Below are positions 22,483 to 31,334 of a DNA stretch of 64,000 nucleotides, piece after piece; the stretch's first letter is position 1; every line of letters starts with the position of its first letter. The notes beneath the pieces are model-generated. The model did not search any database. It was not told where the DNA came from and worked only from the letters and a program-made list of their open reading frames with translations. Source of the DNA: Ridgeia piscesae (Eukaryota; Annelida; Polychaeta; Sabellida; Siboglinidae); NCBI GenBank assembly GCA_025642075.2, contig JAODUO010000051.1, positions 240,001 through 304,000 of the forward strand, read 5' to 3'. A program made the translations under genes and the position numbers.

Positions 22483-22584
22483 ATGGAATGAAAATGTGTA
22501 ATATGAAAGCAGCTTATTTGATTTTTTAGTGTAGAGGGTTTCATTTGTGTATATTGTCTTAGGAAATACGGATATGCAACTTAC

Positions 22585-22698
22585 CAATTTCACAAGTAGT
22601 ACCCTCATACCCACTTAAACAAGTGCAAGTGTAACCTTCTACTTGGTCAATGCATGTGCTTCCGTGTTGACAAGGGTGGCTGGCACATTCGTTAGTAT
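22585..22698 (-). CDS. EGF exon, intact
   Basis: 114 bp, [39 protein letters not shown], six cysteines, donor GTAAGT. The last residues (CEI rather than CGT) mark a subfamily shared with 26,316. Confidence 0.88.
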
Positions 22699-22975
22699 CT
22701 GGAACAAAAGTAATTAAAACAGAAACTAGTTTGATAGATTTTTAGCATATATGGTTGAGAATCATTTGAATGATACGAAATACGTTCCTTGGGCGTTTTT
22801 GTACAGGAATCAATGCACGGCTATAAAGGCCTGCACAGAAAGTTTGCAATATACTTTTTAAAGGAACGGAATGATAATCTTTATATAAAATTATAATATG
22901 ATAGAAGCTTGAATTCTTAGTGTAGAATGTTTAATTTGTGTAAAGTTTCTTAGGAAATACAGGTATGTCACTTAC

Positions 22976-23050
22976 CCGGTCCACAACTGGTACCCTCATA
23001 CCCATTGACACAAATGCACGTGTAACCATCAAGGGTTGCTGGCACATTCG
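22976..23050 (-). pseudogene. EGF exon with internal deletion, abutting a LINE
   Basis: The donor and C-terminal half are present, then a deletion of about 40 bp joins directly to the N-terminal GGCACATTCG text. The LINE begins exactly where the acceptor should be. The equivalent exon in the other duplicate (26,707) is complete. Confidence 0.8.
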
Positions 23051-23164
23051 AAAAGCAGCTCTCTCACCAGTATCCGAGTAGTCTTAGCCTTCGCCTTGAA
23101 GTAGTGTGCGACGTTGAATAGGTCAGCGCTGTCAGGACTGTATGTAGATGCCATCCCTCATTGC

Positions 23165-23740
23165 TCAGTACACAACCCCATTTGTAACACTGAACGATTC
23201 CGAGACTTCCCCTCCAACATAAACATTCGCCATCATTCCGGTATGTAGAGCCTCGATCTTAGTTGTGAAATTCTCTGGGCATCCATACTTCCTCAGTAGC
23301 TGCCATAGCCCGGTCCTCTCAACTGTATCGAACGCCTTACTAAAGTCGACAAATACCATGTACAGTGGTAGGTCCTGCTCAATGCACTTTTGTTGTAGCT
23401 GTCGGAGACAAAATATCATATTCACGGTGCTCCGGTTACCTGTGAAGCCACATTGTGTCTTTGGAACTATTCCTTGTGTTATGTGGGTAGATAGTCTGTT
23501 GAGGAGGATCCTGGCGAAGTTCTTGCCTGCTATGGAAATAAGAGATATTCTTCTATAGTTCCCATGGTCTGTTCTATCACCTTTCTTGTAGATGGTTACA
23601 ATGCTGGCATCATTCCATGCTTGTGGTATAAAACCCACCTCCCAGGTATTGGTGATTATTTGTTGCAGTGTCTTACAGACTGTCTCCTCCGTGCTTCCAT
23701 ACTTCAGCAGGAATTCCATCTTCGCCAGTTGCTTTGCCAT
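23165..23740 (-). pseudogene. LINE reverse transcriptase, N-terminal half
   Basis: An open frame of 191 residues with IVTIYKKGDRTDHGNYR, ISLISIAGKNFARILLNRL, TQCGFTGNRSTVNMIF, VFVDFSKAFDTVERTGLW and GGEVSESFSVTNGV. The YADD active-site block should follow but is not in the window at this copy. The upstream linker continues to 24,459 in other frames. Confidence 0.9.
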
Positions 23741-24543
23741 CTATCAGGCCGGCGATTGCTCTACCCATCTCAGCCATGGTTGGAATCTCATCGAAGTTTG
23801 TCTTGGTAATGCGCTACGGGATGTTGTCCAGAACTTCGTGATCTATGTCGCCAGGGACGTTGAGTAGCTTCTGGAATATGTTCACTCCATCTTGCCACAA
23901 CTCTCTTGCTTTCAGAGAAGGTCTCCATTTCATCTGTTGATTTCAAGTGAACATGTCCCTTCTTCTTGGGTCCCCACACTTCCTTCAGTCCATTGTAGAA
24001 GCCCTTCATCTCGTTTCTCTCAGCAGCTCTCTGCAGCTCCACTGCCTTCCGTTCCCACCAGTCTACTTCAGTGCACGGGTGCCGTTTTGTAGCAGTCTGC
24101 AGGCATCTTTGTAAGTTGTGGTGATGGATGTAGTGACCCTGCTTTGCAACACTCTCTGGTTGGTTTGATCTCTTCAGCTCATAAGAGTCTGTAGCTCGTG
24201 GTCGTTGGGGTCGCGAACCGGTCCTGGTGTTTTCTGTCTGGTTTGCCAAGATATGTCTTAACTGTGTTGTGTACGACCTGCTGCAGAGCTGGTCATTCCT
24301 AGTCTGGTGTTGAGCTTTCCTTCTCCTTCCATTGGGCGAGAGCACTGTCCATCTCCTGCTCAAAACTCTCTCTATGGCTGATGGTAGTTTTGCTGTGTTG
24401 AGCTTGGTCGGCTTACTTATCCCTTGCCTGTTGTACTTTTGACGTATTCTGAAAGCCACCTTTTACCTCAGCATCTGGTGATCGGTCCAGCAGTTCACTC
24501 CACTGCACACTGTCTCTTAGTATTCTCGCATTGGAGTCTCCTA

Positions 24544-25081
24544 TCAGCAGTAGCTTATCTGTACGAGGGATGACATGACAGTGAGCACACTTGCCAGCTG
24601 GTTGTAGAAGGCCTCCTTATTTTCATCTGGGTTTGTCATTGTTGGAGCGTACACGCTGATAATTGTAGCAAAGTTGTCCTTGATCAGAGGTAGTTTCATC
24701 GTCATGATTCTGTCACTTACATATCCTTCGTTGATAGCAAAGCCCACTCCAACCTCCGTTCTTTCTCCTTCGGGTTTGCCATTCCAGAAGAAAGAGTATT
24801 CCAAGACTACCAGACTCAGAGAACCTTGTTTCACATAGGGCAATGATCTCGATGTTGTATATAGCAAGTTCCATTGCTACTAGTGCCGTATATCTTTCTG
24901 GTCGGTCAGCTGCTTCCCGGTAGAGGAGAGTCCTGACGTTCCATTGTGCAATTATCAGTAGTTGTCTTCTTCTTTTTCCTAGGTGATTTTTCACTTTCGA
25001 CGGAAGATGAGGTCGAGCAGCGCGGTTCTTGGTAACCCGGGCGACGGCCGATCCGGTATGGTATTTCGTGCAGTTGTACAT
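24544..25081 (-). pseudogene. LINE endonuclease (craniofacial-development-protein-2-like)
   Basis: Two overlapping frames: 24,713-25,081 with LLIIAQWNVRTLLYRE, RPERYTALVAMEL and IEIIALCETRFSE, then 24,544-24,867 with FFWNGKPEGE, VGFAINEGYV and FATIISVYAPTM. These are the exonuclease/endonuclease/phosphatase-fold blocks of a LINE. One frameshift lies at about 24,800. Confidence 0.9.
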
Positions 25082-25424
25082 TTCATGGAAGCTGCCAGCA
25101 AAAAGTATTGAAGTGCAGCTGGATTTTGCAAGTTACTAGGGGCTCTCTCGAGGAGCAAATACAGGTCTCATACCGGCAAGAACATGTCAAGACAGGCGCA
25201 AACTATTTGTCCCTGCAGTGGCTAGTCGAGAGATGTTGGGAGTTACAACCGCCCTTCATGCTGCCACAGCGACATGATTTTTTTGGGTTAGGGTTTACTC
25301 CCTTAGCCTTCGGTTTTGTCAAGAACCTGTACCACTAGGCAGTGGTTTACAACTCTGCCTGGCAGGGGCGTAAAGTCAAATTCCCTGAGGTATTGTAATA
25401 CCTGAGGTAGTGCAACACCTGATA

Positions 25425-25426
<2 letters not shown>

Positions 25427-25501
<75 letters not shown>

Positions 25502-25552
25502 CTACATGGAATTTGTAATGCAATCACAATTTTATATATATATATATATATC
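25427..25552. repeat. (TA)n microsatellites
   Basis: About 35 TA units (25,427-25,496) and, after a 40-bp spacer, a second run (25,534-25,551) that marks the left end of duplication copy B. Confidence 0.93.
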
Positions 25553-25701
25553 AATTTTTTAAGGATTGTAACACTAATCTTTCTATGCTATTCTTCAAGC
25601 AGACGAATTGATAACGTATAATGTATTACGCTATGGTAGAGTGTTTATTTGTTATGTATTTTCGTTGATAACAATTGAATGGACATATCTATGTCACTTA
25701 C

Positions 25702-25815
25702 CCGTTCCACAAGTAGTACCCTCATACCCACTGACACAAATGCAGGTGTAACCATCTACTCCGTCACTGCATGTGCTTCCATGTTGACATGGGTTGCTGG
25801 CACATTCGTTGGTAT
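25702..25815 (-). CDS. EGF exon, intact (copy B)
   Basis: Same coding text as 21,917-22,030: [28 protein letters not shown], six cysteines, GTAAGT donor, phase 1-1. Confidence 0.9.
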
Positions 25816-25887
25816 CTGGAGCAAAAATAATGCTCAGCTACAGATTCTTACAGCTGAGTGAACTGGAATAACGTAGTAAAAGAATCG

Positions 25888-25968
25888 TTTTACCCGGCAG
25901 CACAGGATTCGAACCCGGTTTCTGGTAGTCGAGAGTCCGAAGCCCTAACCACTGCACCACTGCGCTAC
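25888..25968 (-). mobile_element. tRNA-derived SINE head (copy B)
   Basis: A near-identical copy of 22,104-22,183. The B box here reads GGTTCGAATCC with a CCGG just before it. It was carried along by the segmental duplication rather than being a separate insertion. Confidence 0.8.
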
Positions 25969-26124
25969 AATTGCAGTTATTTAGCACTACATGAAATGTT
26001 TGCAAATGTGGATTTTGTGAAAGCAATTAAGGATAATTATTTTATGATGAGGAATAGAAGTTGCTTATCGTAGGGTGTTTTATGTGTGTATATTTTGTTT
26101 AGGCAATACCTATGTGGGACTTAC

Positions 26125-26244
26125 CATTTTCACGAGAAGTACCCTCATACCCATTACTACAATAGCAAATGTAACCGTTTACTCGGTCGATGCATGTTGG
26201 TATGGCAATGTATACACAAGGGGAACTGGCAGATTCGTCGGTGT
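26125..26244 (-). pseudogene. Decayed EGF exon (class B), frameshifted, acceptor AT
   Basis: Counterpart of 22,364-22,482 with the same CCAT acceptor lesion and the same loss of the last cysteine to arginine. An extra C in the second-cysteine region (CCCC instead of CCC) shifts the frame. Decay began before duplication and has gone further here. Confidence 0.78.
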
Positions 26245-26315
26245 ATGGAATGAAAATGTGTGTAGAGCGTTTCATTTGTGTATATTGTCTTAGGAAAAAC
26301 GGATATGCAACTTAC

Positions 26316-26429
26316 CAATTTCACAAGTAGTACCCTCATACCCACGTAAACAAGTGCAAGTGTAACCATCTACTTGGTCACTGCATGTGCTTCCATGTTG
26401 ACAAGGGTGGCTGGCACATTCTTTAGTAT
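26316..26429 (-). CDS. EGF exon, intact
   Basis: 114 bp, [38 protein letters not shown]. Lysine replaces the usual asparagine in DxNEC, which may weaken calcium binding. The six cysteines and both splice sites are good. Confidence 0.85.
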
Positions 26430-26706
26430 CTGGAACAAAAGTAATTAAAACGGAAACTAGTTTGATAGATTCTTAGCATGTATGGTTGAGAATCGTTTGA
26501 ATGATACGAAATACGTTCCTTGGGCGTTTTTGTACAGGAATCAATGCACGGCTATAAAGGCCTGCACAGAAAGTTTGCAATATACTTTTTTAAGGAACGG
26601 AATGATAATCTTTATATAAAATTATAATATGATAGCAGCTTGATGTCTTAGTGTAGAATGTTTAATTTGTGTAAAGTTTCTTAGGAAATACAGCTACGTC
26701 ACTTAC

Positions 26707-26820
26707 CCGTTCCACAAGTAGTACCCTCATACCCACTGACACAAATGCACCTGTAACCATCTACTCCGTCAGTGCATGTGCTTCCATGTTGACAAGGGTT
26801 GCTGGCACATTCGTTGGTAT
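26707..26820 (-). CDS. EGF exon, intact
   Basis: 114 bp, [37 protein letters not shown], acceptor TTGCAG, donor GTAAGT, phase 1-1. Confidence 0.9.
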
Positions 26821-26861
26821 CTGCAACAAAAATAATTAATACGAAAACAAGTTCGTTAGAC

Positions 26862-27495
26862 CACAGCCATCAACCTTAACTGAAGCGTCCACACCAAAGT
26901 CTCCTGAGGATATACGACCATATCCCAAAGCAGCTCCTAGAAATGAGAAGACACGGCGGGGCAAAGACAGAAAGAGTACTATACTTACTGACACACCAGA
27001 AAGAGAGCGGGCTGCATTAGCAGCTGAGGGAGAGAAGAAGAAATTGAAATTGAATTGATGACTGGAATAATAAAAAGTGACGTGATACTTAGATTTTCTC
27101 TGTTATTTTTCAATGTAAATGTCGTGACCCATGGGACCCCAAAGGGTGGCTCATCGGTCCCTTACCATGGGGACCAATGAGTCATCACGGACCCTGTTGC
27201 AAAAGTTGACACCAAGAAGAAACTGATGGAGACAACCAAACAAACTGGCTCATAGGTCCCCAGTCTCCCCCGATTAGCTGTGGAATTAATGAGGGGCTTG
27301 CATTAAAATGCTCACTATTACCCCTTTCAACACTGTTTCATGGTAACTATTATGGAAATATTGAAAGATTGATGATTTTGCTGATTGATTCCGCCAAGAA
27401 CCCACTTTCGACATATTGAGGGCATGCTGATTAATAACGCCCTGGCGCAGATCGCGGATCTGCGACAAACGCCTGGTTTTGGCGTGCCGCGTCAC
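26862..27495 (+). mobile_element. pogo/Tigger-like DNA transposon, 3' remnant
   Basis: An insertion interrupts the EGF intron text (which stops after 'caagttcgttaga' and is found whole at 27,827). It begins with the last 65 codons of a transposase (next entry), followed by non-coding text with several short inverted pieces around 'gaccaatgagtcatcac' and 'ggtccc'. No clear terminal inverted repeat or TA duplication was identified. Confidence 0.65.
26863..27057 (+). pseudogene. C-terminus of a pogo/Tigger-like transposase
   Basis: One open frame to a TGA at 27,055: TPKSPEDIRPYPKA, APRNEKTRRGKDRKST and ILTDTPERERAAL, then a lysine-rich end. The phrases SPE-x-(I/V)RPYPKA and ILTDTPE are characteristic of the basic tail after the DDE domain in Tigger/pogo and related Jerky-like proteins. 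The catalytic DDE part is missing. Confidence 0.75.
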
Positions 27496-27686
27496 ATATA
27501 TATAGCACTACATGGAATGTTTCAATATATCTAAATGCATAAAGGATATTGATATACTAATCTTTCTATGCAATTTTTAAAGCAGACGAATTGATAACGT
27601 ATAAGTATTAAGCTATGTGGAATGTTAAAATTGTGTTTCTTTTTACTTTTCTAGTGATTGAATGGACATACCTATATGTCACTTAC

Positions 27687-27800
27687 CCGTTCCACAAGTA
27701 GTATCCTTATACCCACTGACACAAATACAGGTGTAACCGTCTACTCCGTCAGTGCATGTGCTTCCATGTTGACAAGGGTTGCTGGCACATTCGTTGGTAT
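27687..27800 (-). CDS. EGF exon, intact
   Basis: 114 bp, [43 protein letters not shown] donor, phase 1-1. The K-D before the last cysteine pair is unique in this array. Confidence 0.9.
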
Positions 27801-28098
27801 CTGGAACAAAAATAATTAATACGGAAACAAGTTCGTTAGATTCTTAGCATAGTGTGGTCTACGGTTGAGAATTGCTTGAATAAGTCTCAACATATCTCGG
27901 TGGGAATATATTTAGTAGTTACATCGACGGAACACAACATAATACCTTCCTTGGGCGTTTTTAGTACAGCAACATATCTACGGTTCTAAAGGCTTACACA
28001 GAAAGTGTGCAATTAAAAAAATGTGTGAAAGGATTAGCATGGTAACCTTTCTAAAAAATGATCGCATTTGAATTAAAACTGTCGTATGTGAGACTTAC

Positions 28099-28212
28099 CC
28101 GTTCCACAAGTAGTACCCTCATACCCACTGAAACAATTGCAAGTGTAACCATCTACTCGGTCTGTGCACTTGCTTCCATGTTTACATGGATGGCTGGCAC
28201 ATTCGTCGGTAT
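28099..28212 (-). CDS. EGF exon, intact
   Basis: 114 bp, [39 protein letters not shown]. Lysine before the third cysteine removes the O-fucose acceptor. Six cysteines, donor GTAAGT. Confidence 0.9.
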
Positions 28213-28517
28213 CTGGAACGAAAATAAATAATATTGAAAGCAGGTTTCTTGAGTTTTAGCGTATAGTGTTCAACTGTTGAAAGTCGTAAAATTAGTAACT
28301 GAAAATGTCGGTTGATATAGTTGTATTTGTTACTTTGACATACCACAATAAAATACCTTCCTTGGTCGTTTTTATTTATTAGCAATTATTGCGAGTTTAT
28401 GTAGCGCTACACTGTAACTTTGCAATGTTCTTATTTTGTGACAGTAATGCAATTCGAGACAAATATATATCTTATACATATTTAACTCTGGTAGAGTGTT
28501 TTATTTATGTATATTGT

Positions 28518-28602
28518 CATTGACAAGTGCAAGTGAAACTATACATTTGGTCAGTGCAAGTACCACTATGTTGGCAAGGGTGACTGACACAACCGTCGGT
28601 AT
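28518..28602 (-). pseudogene. EGF exon fragment lacking its 3' third and donor
   Basis: The acceptor (TTCCAG) and the N-terminal part are present, with Cys codons as in C-VSHPC and CTDQMYSFTC. The text jumps to intron sequence before the fifth and sixth cysteines. It is the rightmost recognisable EGF unit of the array. Confidence 0.7.
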
Positions 28603-29904
28603 CTGGAATTAAAATAACTGATGTGTAAGCTTTTAGCATACATTTTACTACTGTTAAGAGTCATTTCATTAATGGGAATAAAAATACCTATTGCTTGAAT
28701 CAATATTCTAATAATGCTGGTATATAAAAATGTATTACAAAAACATCAATTAAACAAATCATTGAATCAAAAATGCTACATTTTGTGCTATGCATTTTGC
28801 CATGATTTCTGGGCGCCCAGTCAGACAGAACACATACTGTCATCTGGCGCATTCTTTCTTTGCATTCAGAGCATGTTTACAATAATTACTTTTGGGTCGG
28901 AGCGAGCGTTAATTTGAATTATCATACGATATTCCTATGTACTACAAACACTGGTCATAATATAAAACACACATTTATCTGAAGAATCTACTTCAATCAA
29001 ATTTGTGTTGAAAAATTTAACCAGATGTTTCGGTAAGGCCTATCTAAACTTCGAGATCGCCGCCGTCTTCGACTTGTTTTCAGAAGTAATTGATCGATTG
29101 CAGGACCCGTGACATAAACCACACAATGACACATACATTATAAACAAGATAATATGTATTTAACGTCAGAAATAAACGTTGTGTAAGCCATACATAAGTA
29201 TTAGTATGCCAATGTGTGAAAGGAGAAGTGTATAATTAATATTACACTTTAAACGAAATAGAAATAAGGCATTATATAAAATTCGTTTTACATGTATACA
29301 TAAAGATTAAGTATGTATGTTTTGACATCCAAAAATAAATAAACAAATACATTTGTAGTATAAATTCGGTTTACAACTCGTCAGCATAGCGATTCTCGCG
29401 TTAAGCTGAACGTTAATTAGCAAGGCGACCACATGTTATCGTGGTGTCTTAGATGACACTTACTTGACATCAGGCTGACCCTATCTGTTTATTCACAGCA
29501 TTTTTTACCAGTATAGTTTTTTGTGTCGAAACGAGCGTCATAATAAATTAATGTGCGATATTCCGTTGTAAAACAAACACTAGTCATCATAAGGCACACA
29601 TATTCATCATACGGTTCCAAACGAATCAAAGTTTGTTAAAGAGTGCAAGCCAGACGTTTTGCGGAGGCCTGAGCCCTGACTGAGCGTCGGGGTCGCCGCT
29701 GCCTTCGGCTCGTTTTCAAATTAAGTGTATCGATTGCAGCCCACGGAAGATAATCCACGCAACGACACATACATTACAAACATTTAACTTCAGACAGAAA
29801 TGTTATATACTCCATTAATATTACTAGTATACAGATGTATGAAGGATGAGTTGTAAATTTAACGTAAAACTGTAAATCCTGTAGCAGACTCCCGCTGGAT
29901 TCCA

Positions 29905-29985
29905 TAGCTCAGTTTGTAAACGATTTCGTTAGGTACGCTTGATTTTACAATCGGAAGGACACCGGTTCGAACCAGACCCGAAACC
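29905..29985 (+). mobile_element. tRNA-like SINE segment
   Basis: ATAGCTCAGTTTGTAAACG resembles a pol III A box, and GGTTCGAACC about 50 bp later is a B box, with an AATCGGAAGGACACC anticodon-arm-like spacer between. A terminal acceptor stem is not convincing, so this is a tRNA-derived repeat rather than a tRNA gene. Confidence 0.6.
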
Positions 29986-30304
29986 ATTAATATTTGTATA
30001 CGCTTTTGTTTATACTTTCATTAAATAATAATTATAAATCGAATAATTTTAATTCAATGAATGATGTATTTTTATTGTTGTAGAAATTATTTATTCGCGA
30101 CGAAAACGAAAATATGATCATTGTATATAACGATGATATATATTTCTAAATTAAAATTATTGTTACTAGACGTGAAAACAAATTGTGATTACTACAAAAA
30201 TAAAACAAATACTAGCAGTAGTCTACATCATATCATTTGCAATTTATGATTATTATTTTGTGGAAAGTTAAACAGAAAAGTGACAAAAAGATATCAATGG
30301 TTTC

Positions 30305-30400
30305 GTATCGGGTTCGAACCTGTGTCCTTTCGATTATAAAGGTGAACGCACCTAACGAACGCATCTACCAAGTAAGCCATGATAACAACCGGGAATCTAC
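30305..30400 (-). mobile_element. tRNA-like SINE segment, inverted copy
   Basis: The complement reads ATGGCTTACTTGGTAGATG (A box) and GGTTCGAACCC (B box), diverged from the copy at 29,905 but in the same order, with matching GAAAGGACAC text between. The two could pair as a long foldback about 300 bp apart. Confidence 0.6.
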
Positions 30401-30689
30401 TCCCGGATTTAAAGTGTTATGTTAAATGTACAACGCCTTCACAAATCGGCATGCTAATTATTATTTATGGCTTACAAAACGTTTATTTCTGACGTTAAAT
30501 ACATAATATCTGTTTTGTAATGTATGTGTCCTGGTGTGATTAATGTCACGGGGGTTGCTGTCGAAACCATATAGGCAGTATTATCTTACGGCGTAAACCT
30601 TTCTATTTCGGATTTTTTTTACACATTTGCATAAGATTACTGCAAATCGCAACCCTTTACGTACTACCTGGCTATGAGGCCAAACATAT

Positions 30690-31250
30690 TTTACCTAACA
30701 CATTTTTATTTAACACCATCGATATGTCGTCATGGTCCCTATTTCTTGAATACAGATCGGTAACATCGTCAGATAAAACAAGACTTTTGCTACAATCTGT
30801 CCCACAACCTCTATGTTCCTGATGCACGCTTGCTACGTTTGACTGGACACACTTTATATAGGGCAGGACTGACATATACATTGTGTTGCTTGACGTGTTT
30901 ATCATCTTCGCAAGATCTCTGAAGACACACACGGCCGCCGGCCTGTTGCAGTCATTCTGATTCATCAAGCACGTCCGATAAGCTACCATTTGTGTCAATG
31001 GAATCTAAGGAAATCTTCTTATTGGCGATACGTTGCCTAGTCTACTGTGGTCAGTAAGTTGCTGTCATGCCGGCCACATGTACCATTGTCTCTAAGCGCC
31101 CGCCATCATGTAGTTTATATAATTAGTTATGCGGACATTCGCCAAAAACACAGATTCGTGCCGAGAGTTTCCAGCATAAAGGGACAAACGCTGTGAAATC
31201 AACTGGGTATTAACATTACATTAGGCACTTCTAATTATCATTTCAAAAAA
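30690..31250. repeat. Partial copy of the kringle-region intron
   Basis: This stretch is a diverged copy of 41,990-42,560: both contain 'cttcgcaag', 'gtctactgtggt', 'tagtttacataactagttat' (or close), 'cgccaaaaa' and 'aactgggt'. A shorter third copy is at 38,370-38,530. No kringle exon is found next to it. Confidence 0.75.
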
Positions 31251-31334
31251 AGTTCAGCGCCTTATTACTCCAACTGTATGATGAATTCGATATTTGATTC
31301 GATGCTTCTTATGTATCGACTACTAGTAATATAG

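Larger units (their letters stand above)
21765..22985. repeat. Segmental duplication, copy A
   Basis: From the 'tcaattttttaaggattgtaa' phrase onwards this block matches 25,551-26,715 almost base for base over the first ~500 bp and clearly beyond. It covers three EGF exons and a SINE. The two copies are about 3.79 kb apart, with the RTE-like LINE between them. Confidence 0.85.
23051..25420 (-). mobile_element. RTE-like LINE, partial
   Basis: Minus-strand element. A 5' leader (25,100-25,420), an endonuclease resembling the repeat-derived craniofacial-development-protein-2-like family, a linker and the N-terminal half of reverse transcriptase are visible. It stops within reverse transcriptase at the broken EGF exon (23,051), so the catalytic core downstream of the FVDFSKAFD block is largely absent. 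Clade assignment is tentative. Confidence 0.85.
25553..26715. repeat. Segmental duplication, copy B
   Basis: Counterpart of 21,765-22,985, including the EGF exon, the SINE and two further EGF exons. A deletion of about 30 bp relative to copy A lies near 26,045. The LINE present next to copy A is not repeated here. Confidence 0.85.
28779..30605. repeat. Repeat family in three copies (two direct, one inverted) with a tRNA-like promoter
   Basis: Copy 1 (about 28,779-29,240) and copy 2 (about 29,376-30,012) share, in order, a 'gagcgag' block, 'cgatatt.c', a 'gccgcc...ttcg' block, 'tcgattgcag' and 'acacatacatta'. Copy 3 (about 30,283-30,580) is inverted: its complement matches copy 1 around 'atgtatttaacgtcagaaat' and copy 2 in the tRNA-like part. 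A further partial copy lies near 51,786-51,866. Confidence 0.75.

Noticed and set aside
29905..29985. Functional tRNA gene
   Set aside because: The A and B boxes are present but acceptor and D stems do not pair well, the segment is part of a repeated unit, and an inverted diverged copy exists.
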